A DNA stretch of 64,000 bases from Mercurialis annua. Taxonomy: Eukaryota; Streptophyta; Magnoliopsida; Malpighiales; Euphorbiaceae. The notes beneath the pieces are model-generated. The model worked only from the letters and a program-made list of their open reading frames with translations, was not told the DNA's origin and made no database searches. Positions 43,707 to 55,071 of the stretch are shown here, in pieces (position 1 is the first letter of the stretch; every line of letters starts with the position of its first letter). The translations under genes and the position numbers were made by a program. Where the stretch lies: contig NC_065570.1 in NCBI RefSeq assembly GCF_937616625.2, forward strand, positions 2,800,001 through 2,864,000, in the 5' to 3' direction.

Positions 43707-44801
43707 TCATGCAATTTGAACAACACAGCAATGGCTACAAAGAACTTTCTCATCATCTTCTTCCACAGGCTCAAAACTTCTCCAAGCATCACTCTTTGCT
43801 GATGTGTCAAAACTATGTACCGTTGAGATCATACGTGGCATTTCTTCGGTCATCCGATAACCCGACAAGAAATATAAGTGGCTCCCAATTGGAGCCATAG
43901 TCAAATATAATTGCTGAGTTGGTGGCCAATTTCTTGAATTTGCATCTGATGTGGAAATTGGAAAATTTAGGGTTTGTAAATGTGAACCATCAACCACATC
44001 CCACATATTAAGCTTCCCATCATATGCTTCAATATGACCTTTCCATGCTTTAAGACAATCCCCTGAGCTAAATAACCTTCCACCCACGGCTAATATTTGA
44101 TTAGGTGGCACATCTAATTGCCACATCCCCACCACAATTTGCCACCTCCCTGTCCGCGTGTCGTACACTTCAGCGGAGCTACGTTCCATTATAAACGGCT
44201 CCGTTTTATCCGAATCCGCCCTACTTGTAAAACCCCCTACCACATGAATCTTACCTTGAAATGTTACACCAACACATTTGTACCTTAATGTGCTCATGCT
44301 AGGTAGGTCGGTCCATACGTCACTAATTGGATCGTATACTTCAGCACTCGAAGTTCCTCGAGCACTGTCCAAATTAGACTTTCCGCCCGCGACATAAATT
44401 TTATTTTCGCATACAGTGCAGGCAAAATCGTAACGAGGTACACTAATGGACGCGCAATCAAACCATTCGTTTAGTAGAGCATTGTACCGAATAACGTTTG
44501 ACCGTACTTCAATTTCACTGGATTCGTGAGACTGTGATATTTTCTTGTAGCACAATCTTCCACCGATTATATAAATTGAATTACCCAATGAAACCATTAC
44601 AAAATCTTTCAAAACATGATTTTCGGCTAGACCCGGGATTTGGCTAAGGTGACTCCATGAATTGTTTGACGGATCATAACATTCTATCCAATTGGACATA
44701 TTCTTGTGACAAAACGAGGCACATACTCGGAAATTCGACAAGGAAAACTCCGGTAACGGTGGCGGCGACGGTGTTTCCCGGGGAGAAGGTAGGGCACCCA
44801 T
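43707..44801 (-). CDS. Kelch-repeat protein
   Basis: A single-exon 364-residue frame. I start at ATG 44801 (MGALPSPRE, followed by a Pro-rich stretch); the 38 codons upstream (MLFSLLYLLY...) are hydrophobic and AT-rich and look like 5' leader. Kelch blades are marked by double glycines preceded by I/V hydrophobics: IYIIGG (80-81), IYVAGG (139-140), IHVVGG (189-190), ILAVGG (240-241), and a weaker LYFLSG (310-313). Each is followed by a Y-D-P/W pattern (VYDPISDVW, VYDTRTGRW, AYDGKLNMW). Such beta-propellers bind partner proteins, in plants often as F-box/kelch substrate receptors. No F-box is visible, though the N-terminal 40 residues are short for one. The start (with a TATA-like motif near 44880-44890) looks intact. 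Function beyond the fold is not assigned. Confidence 0.88.
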   Translation of the reverse strand: MGALPSPRETPSPPPLPEFSLSNFRVCASFCHKNMSNWIECYDPSNNSWSHLSQIPGLAENHVLKDFVMVSLGNSIYIIGGRLCYKKISQSHESSEIEVRSNVIRYNALLNEWFDCASISVPRYDFACTVCENKIYVAGGKSNLDSARGTSSAEVYDPISDVWTDLPSMSTLRYKCVGVTFQGKIHVVGGFTSRADSDKTEPFIMERSSAEVYDTRTGRWQIVVGMWQLDVPPNQILAVGGRLFSSGDCLKAWKGHIEAYDGKLNMWDVVDGSHLQTLNFPISTSDANSRNWPPTQQLYLTMAPIGSHLYFLSGYRMTEEMPRMISTVHSFDTSAKSDAWRSFEPVEEDDEKVLCSHCCVVQIA

Positions 44802-44878
44802 TGGACAGTTGGGGATTTTATTTTTCTGAATTGGGATAGAGATTAAGATCAAATGGGAATTGAGAGTTACGGAGAAAT

Positions 44879-44891
44879 ATAGTATATAAAG
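44879..44891 (-). promoter_or_regulatory. TATA-like motif of the kelch gene
   Basis: On the minus strand TTATATACTATAT lies about 80 bp upstream of ATG 44801. The distance suits a short leader; no other strong TATA motif is closer. Confidence 0.4.
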
Positions 44892-45687
44892 AAGGTAAAG
44901 TAGAGAAAATAACAAAATGGCTGTTTTTGTTTGTGGGATAGACCAAGTAGATTATTAAAATTGGAGATTAAATCTAGGATTTAAGTCGTTGTTGATCATT
45001 GATAAAATAACTTGAAATGGTATAATTTTTGTGGTAATTGTCTCTTGCATTGTCACTTTTTTGGGTGAAAGCAAAGTTCAATCGGAGAATTCAAGGCTGA
45101 ATTAGTGAAAACAAATCAGATTCTAGCTTTTGGAAGTTGGAATTTTCGTTGGTAAGAAGAAAATAGAAAATTGTATCAATTGTAGAACTTTTTTGAATCT
45201 ATAATTTCAGTGTATGCATTTTAATTTTAATTTTAAATTGAGATTTCAGCTTTTATAGAATATAACAAACAAATTTAGAGCAAAATGAAGTTAGCCCACG
45301 ATCATAACTCGTTTGACAAAAATATTATAATTTTAAAATTTTATCAAAACAATCTATCATTTTTCTAAATGTTATAAAATATATTCATACTTAATTTGAA
45401 GCTAACATAACATAAAGTTACATATGCTAAATAAAAAAAGCTTTATACATGTGGATATATTATATGGCGCTATGTCGGCTTTCAACAAATTGTGGGTATT
45501 ATTTTGCGAAAATCGAACAAATAATTGATCTAACTGACAAAATCAAATCAAAAATTTGTTTTGGTATAGATGATAGACTTGTCTATATAATATTAAATTA
45601 GTAAATAATATGAATACATTTTTTTTTAATCTTGTTAGTAGTTCAATAATAAAAAAATGACTAAAAATATTTTTTTAAAAATGTTAG

Positions 45688-46327
45688 AGCATCTCCAATG
45701 CAATGCTAAAATGGAGTGCTAATGCTATAATTTATCATTAAATCTTAAAATACAACTCCAATGCAATGCTATAGTTTGTGGTAAATTTAGCATATGCTAT
45801 ATCACGCGCTAAATTTAGCAAATATTATAGCATATGCTGAACTACAACAACCAATATCATTTTTTTATTAATTACAATTTTATCACAGTTTGTTTTTTTT
45901 TTGCATTTATTATTTTAATATTTTTTTATCTTTTTATTTTTTTCATTTTAAATTTTGTGCTTCAATTTAATTTTCCGGACTCGATTTAATTTTTTAATAG
46001 TAGACCATATATCAATATAATAAAAAAAATTATATAATTTATTTTTATATAGTTCATCGATTCTCTTAATTATTTCTTTTAAAAAGCTCATTATTATATC
46101 AAAACAAATTACATTAACTTTTGTTTAAAAAATTATCAAATAATTAAAAAATAATAAAATATTAGAAATTAATAAAATTCAGAGATAATTATCTTAATAA
46201 ATAATTATAACACTTATTTTCAACTTTGTGCATTGGAGGAAAAATTAGAATGCTATGCTATTTATAGCATTTCACCACTTTTTCATGCTAAATTTAGCAT
46301 AAAAAATAACACTCCATTGGAGATGCT
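45688..46327. mobile_element. MITE with AGCATCTCCAATG termini
   Basis: The ends AGCATCTCCAATG (45688-45700) and CATTGGAGATGCT (46315-46327) are perfect 13-bp inverted repeats. The 640-bp interior is AT-rich and repeats GCTAAATTTAGC-like motifs near both ends. No coding frame. A target duplication is not evident. It lies upstream of the kelch gene. Confidence 0.75.
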
Positions 46328-47552
46328 GCACTATTCAATTACGGTAGACAAATTACTTTTTAATTTAAATATTTTTACTTCATATCATTGTGATTAAATT
46401 TTTTTATATTTCAATTTAAAATATTTGTTGTAATTTTGTGTCTTAATTTTTGTGTTTTTTTAAAATTCAAATTTTACGTGCTAAACTTTTAAAATAAGGC
46501 CCGACTTCGAAAAAGCATTAAAAAAAGTAGTAGCATGTGAGTGAAAAAAGGTGGCATAGGGAGGAAATCCAAATGAGATACTTGGCCATGTTATGAAACA
46601 CCTATGCAACACTTTTGCTCCGATTCAGCACAACACAAGTTCGGCTCTTGGGTTCCTTTATCAAGAAATATGTACCTTTTTACTCCTGTTCATTCATACT
46701 AGTATTAAATTAATTCCATTTTTATACCAACATGTTACCTCCTTGGATCTCTCCTCCTTTTTTACTTTTCTTTCTTTTTAGTTAATTTTTTTAACATTCC
46801 TAGGAATCAGTGTGTAAAAATCCAACCAACTCAAATAACCGAACCAAACAAAAAAAATTTGATTCGATTTGAAATTATAGAAAAATATCTAGTAAAGGTT
46901 CAATCTGTTTTGAACTGGTGACTCGAGGTCAACTAACTCCCTCTTGTCCATTTTGATTCAGTGAAAACAGTACTCTCTAATTTTTAAATCAATTAAAAAA
47001 AACTTGTACAATTCATCAAAAATAAATTGTACAATATGAACATTTTTTAATCAAAATGAATCCGATTTTTCTTTAATTAAATATAGTTCTTCATTGATCA
47101 AAATACCTAAAAATGGATTATTCGATCTCGAGTCACAAAATTATACACAAAAAAAAGCCATTTATTCTAAAAATATGAGTTTTTGGTTTGATTTAAACTT
47201 TACTTATCAATTAAAATTGAACTAATTGATTTAGTTTGATTTAAAATATTTGTTTGAAATCAGTATAGTGATTTAATTTTAAAAATATTATAAATTTAAT
47301 TTGATTCGTTTTGATTTAAACTGAATACACTCATATAGTAATGAGAGCATGTGACATACTCATTTTTCATTAATGTTATACCACCTATCAAATTAGGAGT
47401 TTATTAGCACAATATCACAAAAATGGAGATTTTTTCTATAAATCAAATAGTGTAATATTATCAATTATTTGAGTGTACAATAATTTTGTTTTGAAACTAG
47501 TGTACAATACTTAAAATATGAGTTATTTATATAGTCTATAGATCACACTTGA
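46328..47552. other. Gene-free interval
   Basis: AT-rich. The frame at 46593-46781 has no recognisable domain. Around 46850-47330 several phrases like TTGATTTAAA and GATTTAGTTTGA recur loosely. Nothing supported. Confidence 0.45.
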
Positions 47553-47640
47553 ATGCTTGACCTAGTGACCAAGCAGTTCTTGATGTATCTTGAGGCTGTG
47601 GGTTTGACCCATAATTCTTGCAGACAATTATTCGCTTGTT
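47553..47640 (+). mobile_element. Possible tRNA-derived SINE remnant
   Basis: GACCTAGTGACCAAGC resembles a pol III A box and GGTTTGACCC, about 40 bp downstream, resembles a B box. An imperfect tandem duplication (TTATTCGCYTGTTT...CAATACTAA) follows at 47628-47700. Degenerate; no target duplication identified. Confidence 0.4.
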
Positions 47641-47835
47641 TAGAAAATACACAATACTAATAATGTTATTCGCCTGTTTGAAAAATGTTCAATACTAACA
47701 ATTAACTTTCGACTAATTTCCGCTAATAACAAGAGTAGGTATCTTCTCTATTAAAAAAATAGTCTATAGATCGATTTAGAGTAATCCACCAAACATATAG
47801 CTATAACAATGTTTAGCATACTAGAAATATTTAAA

Positions 47836-48956
47836 TCTATACTATATATAAAAGCACGGATGGGGGGGGGGACAGGCAAATTTACTGAATAGCCCTTTTT
47901 AATTTACTACTAATTGATTATCTACTTAATGGTTTTATGGTCATTTAAAATAATAGTGCAGTAATTTAATTTATTGAGTAATTAAAGTAGTCAATTTGAT
48001 TTAAATGAGGAATTAACAAATTTGATTGAAACAAGGAAAGCAAAAGATTAACAAAATTTCCGTGTTAATTTGCTGAAAATCCTTAAGTTTGTAACTAAAA
48101 GTATAATTAGTGTGTTTTTTTTAACAATTAGTTTAAATCTTTGATTCGTTCACTCTAAATCAAGTACCATATCCAGTTCTTCTAATCTTTGCAGTGATCT
48201 CAGTCGTTTTTGGTATTGCTTGGTACTTTAGTTATATAAATTCTTTCAAGTTGTTAAATTGCAGTAATTTTATATGTTGAGTCAGATAATCACCAAGCTA
48301 TTTGATAGTAGCGAAATAAGTTTTCCTCTTTCCTAAAAATATAAAGTTTCATTTGATGATATAATTGTACTGAATAAGTCTTCACAATTTCTTTATTTAA
48401 ATAATTATAAACATGAACATTTATATTCAACTATAAAATTTAAAGTTAACAAAAAAAACGTTTTGAATTTGGATGAGTTGGAATATAAAAAAAGAAAAAG
48501 CTAAATGTACATTTGAACCTTTATAGATTTTTTTTCCGATGAAGGCATTTAATGTTAAAAAAAATGATATAGACCCTCCGAATCTAAAATGCCATATGTC
48601 GGTTAGTGACTAATCAATGTGAACAATCGAACTTAATACGTCACCTTTGAGTTGGCCGGTAACTAACGGACATGTGGCCTTTTAGGTTCGGAGGGTCCAA
48701 TATGAATTTTTTTTTATAACATTAAGTACTTCCATCGAAAGAAAAAAAATTCATTAGGGTTCTGATTCAAAACCAAACCAAATGAGAGGGTCTAATCTGC
48801 ACATTTATAAAGAAAAATATTTCAGTTAGATTTGTTTCGGTTAATTTGTAAATTCACTAATAATTAAATAAACTAAAATTTATAATTTAATTTATAACCA
48901 ATTTATCACTTATTATTTTATTTAAAATTTAAGGGTTCAATTTTCTTAATTATCTA
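47836..48956 (+). mobile_element. Helitron-like element H3 (5' part)
   Basis: Begins A|TCTATACTATATATAAAAGC (47836), then CGGAT and a 10-G run, ACAGGCAAATTTAC, almost identical to H2. No matching hairpin plus CTAG was found before the start of H4. Either the 3' end is lost or H3 extends to the shared end at 49820 with H4 nested inside. Confidence 0.6.
48501..48809. mobile_element. Foldback MITE within H3
   Basis: Left arm from CTAAATGTACATTTGAACC and right arm ending ATCTGCACATTTATAA are imperfect inverted repeats of about 100 bp, including GACCCTCCGAA/TTCGGAGGGTC. Noncoding. Confidence 0.6.
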
Positions 48957-49820
48957 TCTATACTATATATTAAAACGCGGATGGAGGGGGAGGGATAATC
49001 ACATTTACGCTAATATCCTTGACGCTACTTTGAATTCTCTTTTAAATTTTAACGCGTGCTAATTACTATTAAATATAAACTATTCATATATTTAAATAAA
49101 TTTTAATAAGTTCTAATTACTATTAAATATAAACTCTTGATATATTTATAATAAAAGAAAATGGTAATAGAATGACTGTATTAGAAATTTCATAATATAC
49201 CAACTCTCTCATGTAACTTACTTGGTTAAATTTGGACTTTGTATTCGTGATATATAAATAATTATTATAGAATATTGTGATATACAATTTCTCTATTATT
49301 ATGTATTTTTTATTATAAGCAATATAAACTCTTAATTGAATTAAGAATATCAACACTTGCGGAACTCATGATTGGATTAGAAATACCACTACATTCTAAA
49401 CATGCTCTAATTCAAATTTTACACGTTATGTTGTTACTTAATCATCACAAAAATAAATTTATATAATTGTTCATCCCCTTAGTATAATTTTACAGTTTAA
49501 TTTCAAATTTTGTTTAAACATAACATTTAGGTAGTTATATAATTATACTAAATTTGATAAGATAAAATTTAATTTTTGAAATTTATTTAAAATTAATAAT
49601 AAATTTAATTATATAATAAATTATAAATAAATGTTATTGACGTCAATTAATTTTAAAAATTAATAAATTAATAAATCTTATTTATTTTTAACAAAACTCT
49701 AATTAAATTAATATTGATTATAAGTAAAAGAAATTGAAATTAATTATAATAAATTTAATTAATATATACATTGACGAGTCACATTACGAGCCACGTACGT
49801 AGCACGTAATGCGAAACTAG
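48957..49820 (+). mobile_element. Helitron-like element H4
   Basis: Starts A|TCTATACTATATAT (48957), followed by AAAACGCGGATGGAGGGGG. Ends CTAG (49817-49820)|T, with a hairpin-forming ACGTACGTAGCACGT-type sequence 10-25 bp before the end. 864 bp, non-autonomous. More diverged from H2 than H3 is. Confidence 0.7.
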
Positions 49821-50972
49821 TTATCTCAAAAGTGTAAATGAGGCTACAAATCATTTGGTTAGAGTCATATTAGTTGGGCTCTTATGATGACTTAGCCAAA
49901 ATATGCTTCTACTTTTGCCCAATTTCAGCTACCCATTTCCTTTTAAAGGAGGCCCATTTGCTAATCAAGTGTTGTCATATGAATGATGAATCAATAACTT
50001 GTCATATGAATGATGAATCAAAAAAAAAATAACTTGTCATGTAATGGAAAGTTTGGTTCTTAACACGATCGAATCTACATATAGCAGTAAATAAACAATA
50101 ATAAATATATAATAAATGCTAATATATGATATTTGTTGCGATCTAATTTTAAAATTTAAAATATTATATATTAAATTTTAACTTTTTGCATTTTTATATT
50201 TTATAATTCAAATGTCCTTTCCGACAATTTTCTCATACGGAGTACAACCATTTGATGATAAAGTCGAATCTGAGAAAAAAAAAATTGTCTAAAGCATTTA
50301 GGTTATAAAATGCAAAAAAGCGAGAGGTTAAAATTTTGAAAATTTAAACTTTAAGATTAGACGCCATAAACATGATACGTTGGATTTAATATGCTTTCTT
50401 ATTAATTTTATACAATAAATGTAAAATATATCAATAATATAGAATGTAAATCAGAATTTTGTTCATTTTAAATTTTAATTTTTTTTAGAATTTTATTCAC
50501 TTCACAAAAGGAGAAGAAAAGAATAAAAAGTTTGAAATGTACAAAAAAAGATCAAAAAGATTATTGATGAGAAATCTATAAAAGGCATACGAATAGGCAA
50601 CATCAAGATATAGAAGAAAACAAGACGAAAAAGTGTATTAATTTGTGAGAAACAGCTGCTTTATGAGAGGGACTAAACTAAAAATAATTGGACTGACAAA
50701 ATGAACGTTTTCTAAAATCTGATGATCAATAATTTTAGGGTTGTATTTATATTCTCTATGCATTTAGCTACCACCAATTTGTCTCCACCACTTCAATTAG
50801 GACCCTTCATCCATGGCATACTCTGCTTGGGTTCAAAAATGACTCATACCCAGCTGAAGATCGTCTGAACCCACATGATAAACCGGGTCCACTTCCATAA
50901 AATGCCAAGTGTCGTAATCTTAACATTTTATAATTTTTTTAAAATTGATACTAATTACGTTAGTATTTAGTT
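49821..50972. other. Gene-free interval
   Basis: AT-rich with a short duplication (TTGTCATATGAATGATGAATCA twice at 49973-50020). Around 50760-50910 the base composition is more balanced but no frame or domain was recognised. Confidence 0.5.
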
Positions 50973-51270
50973 GTTTTTTTTTTTGGATAAATGATAGATA
51001 AATTAGCTCAACCACAAAATAGTGGAAGGCAAAAGGCAAATAAAATACAAGATAAACCGATATGATTTCTAACAGAAAAAATCCACACATCGGAATACAT
51101 CATTTCCCGAATAAGAGAATCCCGAGTTATTCGACTTGTAGAAATCTGTTGCCTTGCAGATAGTCATGAAAACCAAAGAATGAACATCCAGCAAAACATC
51201 ATCGAATGTCTTTCTATTTCTTGCTTTCCAAAGATGCCACACTCCAAAAAACCAAAAAAGTTTCCAAAGA
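50973..51270 (-). pseudogene. LINE 3' end (non-LTR retrotransposon remnant)
   Basis: On minus the translation contains FGVWHLWKARNRKTF, a hallmark of the C-terminal region of plant LINE reverse-transcriptase ORFs, then a short tail to a stop, a noncoding stretch and a poly-A (plus-strand T run at 50972-50982). GTTAGTATTTAG to the left and GTTAGTAATTG near 51294 to the right may be a target duplication. Strongly 5'-truncated. Confidence 0.65.
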
Positions 51271-51310
51271 TTTCGATAGTTACCATTCGATAGTTAGTAA
51301 TTGAACTTTC

Positions 51311-51413
51311 AGTTTTTAAATCGGTCTTAAACCACTGATCCTACTAAGACTCAAAACCGAAACCTTAAAAATGCATTGGAGCGCCTTAGCCTCTTGAGCT
51401 ACGCCTCATTGGC
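51311..51413 (-). mobile_element. tRNA-derived SINE, copy 1
   Basis: On minus: TAGCTCAAGAGGCTAAGGCG (A-box-like) and GGTTTCGGTTTTGAGTC (B-box-like), then the tail AGTGGTTTAAGACCGATTTAAA. The tail matches the copy at 61370-61470, showing one family. Confidence 0.55.
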
Positions 51414-53709
51414 AATATAATAACCTTTATTCAACATCAAAAGAAATTATACGTAAAATTAAGAATAAATTTGACGATCTAATAAAAAAAATTATGTTAT
51501 AGTTTTAAAGGTTTAAATTGTATATTTACCTTATAAAAGGTGAATTAAATAACCGCTTTTAAACTGAAATAAATTATAGCATATACATTTTAAATATCAC
51601 AAAAAAAATGTTAAAACAACAACTAACTACATGCAAGTTCAAACTAACATGAAAGTTGCTTGAGCAGACCAAAATGTACATTAAAGACAACCGGTTCATC
51701 AATAATTGAAATATGTAAACGCTCGAAATAATATATTTTTTGATCAAATTAGAAAAGCACTTTTTTAAAAAAAAAGAATACCACATTACATACCCAAAAC
51801 ACACAACTTGAAATGAGTTATATCTCAGATAGTATAAGCAACTAGCAACAATTTGTTAAGCTGTGAGTTCATTTTCTTCCAAAAATGCTGCTCTCTCCAA
51901 TTATATAAAAAAAAGCATACCAAAAACAAAAATATGTTCTCATAATAGGAATTAATTCTTCAAAAATAGAAGAAAAATGATATTATATATACCTTTACAA
52001 TTACACAAATTAAAAATGATTGTTAAGTTATGAAAACTTTAAATTAGTTGAAAAAACAAACTACGAAGATAGAATTAAAAGCCACGATGATGAATAAATT
52101 CTTTTGATCGAATGTTTAGTTCATCTCTATCTTCTCGATATCATATGTTTAATTTTCCCTTGATTTTCATAATATAAATTTATTCTTTAAACATAACAAA
52201 ATGTTATTATATATACATTCACAATTTTTTTTACAGAGATAAAATTTAATCGTTAAATTATGACTACTTTAAATAGTTGAAACAACAAAATGATGGAATT
52301 AGAAACCATGATAACAAATGCATTTGGAGACGGGTGTATATTCAGATTTTTTTAATTTAATGTTTAGTTCATCTCTATCTTCTCGATAGCGTGTGTTCAA
52401 TTTTCCTCCAATTCAGAATTTAATATAAACCGTACTTTAAAAAAAAATCAAATGTTAGTTCGGTTAGGGTTATTTTGCCCTTGGTTGGAAAGGCCTAACG
52501 ATTATACTACATGATCATTGCCTAATCACCCAGAGCTTATTAAAAACCTAAATACTAGGGGGAATTTAGAAAAATTGGTAGTAAAAAAAACTAGAGGTAG
52601 TTACTAGGGAGAATTTATAAGGGGGGGCTTGATGATTGCTGGCAAAGGGTGACAATTCAGAAGGTGAAATGGGTCCACAAGGTTGCATAATGGGGGCTTA
52701 GGCTATGAAGTAGAGTTAGAATTATAGGAGTTACAGTTTTGGTAAATGATAGTGAGTGAGACAAATTGGAATTTATTATGAGAATATTTCAAGGCAAAAT
52801 GGCTTTCAATATCAAGACAAAAGTCTTCAATCTCATCAATTGGGATCTTCTTTTTCTACTTTGTTTTCTCTCACTCTTCCAACCATTTTTTTCTGTTAAT
52901 TCATACTTCTCATTTGATGTTTGCTTATTTAAATTTTTTAAATTTTTTTATAAGGAGGGGAGAGATTGATGGTTGAAAAGAATGATGTAAATGTAATCAT
53001 GTTTATTTAGATTTTAAAAATTGATTATTAGGAAAAGTGAGAATCTAACCAAAATTCTTTGATTGAATTATAACATGTCTATCACTAGACTATACAATTG
53101 AAGAATCCTTAGATTTTCTTTCATTATTTTTAGTGCATACTAAATTATTTTGTCTCTCAAATTTGACATAAACAATCAAAATAAATTAATGACTTTTAAT
53201 AAAAATACCTTATATATAGTCATTTTAACTCGTTTTACTTCTTAACTGATGACATGTAATTATTGGAGCGTATTATATAAATGAATTTTAAAGAAAATTT
53301 TGCTTAAAATGTACAAATTTAAATTACTACTATGCCATTTATACATAAAAGTATGCAATTTAACCCAAAAATTTAATGTTTTCCTTTTTAGTTGGCATAA
53401 CAAAAATGAATGACCAATCTGCAATATTTGACAAATGCAGTGGATGATGTGTTACATAACCGTTATTTTAATCACCTTACTTAATCCAATTCAGAAGATT
53501 AAATCAAAAAAGAATCGCATGATTATAGGCTGAGAAAATATTATAGAAAATACTAAGTCCACCTAAATCCTAATTATTTTAGATCAAATACGGAATTAGT
53601 ACCCACTAAAAACATGCACCTTAAACAACAAAACAACACTATAGTACAATTCTTCCTACTACAACTATATGATAGTGATAGGACTATAGATATAGCAACA
53701 AACAAAATT
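51414..53709. other. Gene-free interval
   Basis: AT-rich. Two related phrases (TTTAGTTCATCTCTATCTTCTCGATA at 52118 and 52365, cited here only as positions of a repeat about 250 bp apart) indicate an old local duplication around 52020-52450. Short frames at 51574-51804 and 52766-52969 lack domains. Confidence 0.5.
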
Positions 53710-53719
53710 ATAAACAAAT

Positions 53720-53982
53720 TATAAATAATACAAAAATATTGGCTCTCTTCCCATTAAAAAAGCCTCTCTTTTTTACTGTTTTTTCTCTGTTTTCTTCCAT
53801 TAGTTCATGGAATTTTAGCATCCCAATGAAGCTTTTTTGCAGCTTCTTTTAAAACCCCAAAAGATTTTCATTTTTGGTGTTTCTTAAAGCTGGGTTCTTT
53901 TTGGTAAATTTTGATAATTTTGGAGAAATTTGCATTTTTGGGTGTCTGGTTTTTGATTGAAAGTTTGGATCTTTATGCTAAA
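53720..53982 (+). promoter_or_regulatory. Probable promoter and leader of the small basic-protein gene
   Basis: A TATA-like ATTATAAATAAT lies near 53719-53730 and a CT-rich leader (CTCTCTTCC, CTCTCTTTTTTAC) follows. The position relative to ATG 53983 suits a transcription start near 53755. Confidence 0.4.
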
Positions 53983-54237
53983 ATGGGGTTGATTGGGAGA
54001 TTGGAGTACACTAAGAAGAAATGCAAGGGTTTGTTTTGGAGAGTGAGAGCTGAAGTGAAGAAGATAGTGAAGAAAAATGGAGGAGGTAAGAACCAGGTTA
54101 AATTCCAATATGATCCTTCAAGTTATGCTCTGAATTTTGATGATGGTGGTGGTGGTTGCTGTCAAGGAAGAGAATATCAAGTGAATTGTGGAAAGAATAA
54201 AACTGTTTTAATTTATGTTGTCTGGTTAGAATCTTGA
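53983..54237 (+). CDS. Small basic protein with FQYDPSSYALNFDDG motif
   Basis: 84 residues from ATG 53983 (MGLIGRLEY) to TGA 54235-54237. The N-terminal half is Lys/Arg-rich (TKKKCKGLFWRVRAEVKKIVKK), followed by QVKFQYDPSSYALNFDDG and a Gly/Cys-rich tail. I recognise the combination as that of small uncharacterised plant proteins, but I have no named function. The upstream in-frame codons (from 53911) lack an ATG, so the start is clear. The last 25 residues look less typical, and an intron or retained-intron end is possible. Confidence 0.6.
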   Translation: MGLIGRLEYTKKKCKGLFWRVRAEVKKIVKKNGGGKNQVKFQYDPSSYALNFDDGGGGCCQGREYQVNCGKNKTVLIYVVWLES

Positions 54238-55071
54238 TGAGGTAGAAAATAAAATTAATTTATTGAATTTGCTGTTTTTGCTTCGTTTCTTAGATTAATC
54301 TTTTTTATGTGGCATTAATTAGTGCTGCTTTTGAATGTAGGTTTTTTTTTATTTGGTAAAGAAGATAAGTGATTTTTCTAGATTATGATTTGTCATTGTT
54401 CTATTTTGGTTGTGAATTTCTGTTGTTTTTTGAGTTTAGTTCTGCAATTAATGTTGTTAGGTACTAACAAGTTCCATAATTCATGGGCATGAGTCCTGAA
54501 AAATGGCACAGCAGTTCATAAATGTGTCTAACAAAGCAGCAACAGTCTTAATCTACGTTGCACTAAACGGAAATGCTATACTGAAAAACAGAAAAACGTA
54601 TGTTTTGCAAGAATAAATTGTAGATATAAATTCGTAAAATTTCATAAGCATTTACGAAATATAAAACTCGACAAGTTTTCGTGCTGAGTTTTTATTTTCT
54701 TGTTCAAGACCTTACCCTTTGCTGTAACCCTTTTTCAATTCGCACAATTCTGGATTCTATGAATTGTACATAAGGTGTTACGGTTTCTTCATCAGATTCA
54801 CTTGTAATATGCAACTTTAAATTAGGCGAAATTTTAAATGTATTGTGTGAAATCTTAAGCTGAAGAAACAACTGCACATGCAAATTAAATTCAGAAATGG
54901 ATTTCGACCATATTCGAAGAGAATAAACGCCAACCAAGTTCTGATAATAATCCAACAATAAAGTGCCTAAAGTCTATTTGATAGCACTGCACAAATTTGA
55001 AGATTCCATTAGAGTAAGACTATGCGTTCAATCAATGGCAATCCTTAGCTTCCAGGAGACTTCCTAGCTTT
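54238..55071. other. 3' flanks of two convergent genes
   Basis: Between the plus-strand small gene and the minus-strand GID8-like gene. Probably holds both 3' untranslated regions. TTTATT (AATAAA on minus) near 54690 is a possible poly(A) signal for the GID8-like gene. The frame at 54704-54958 falls in this UTR. Confidence 0.45.
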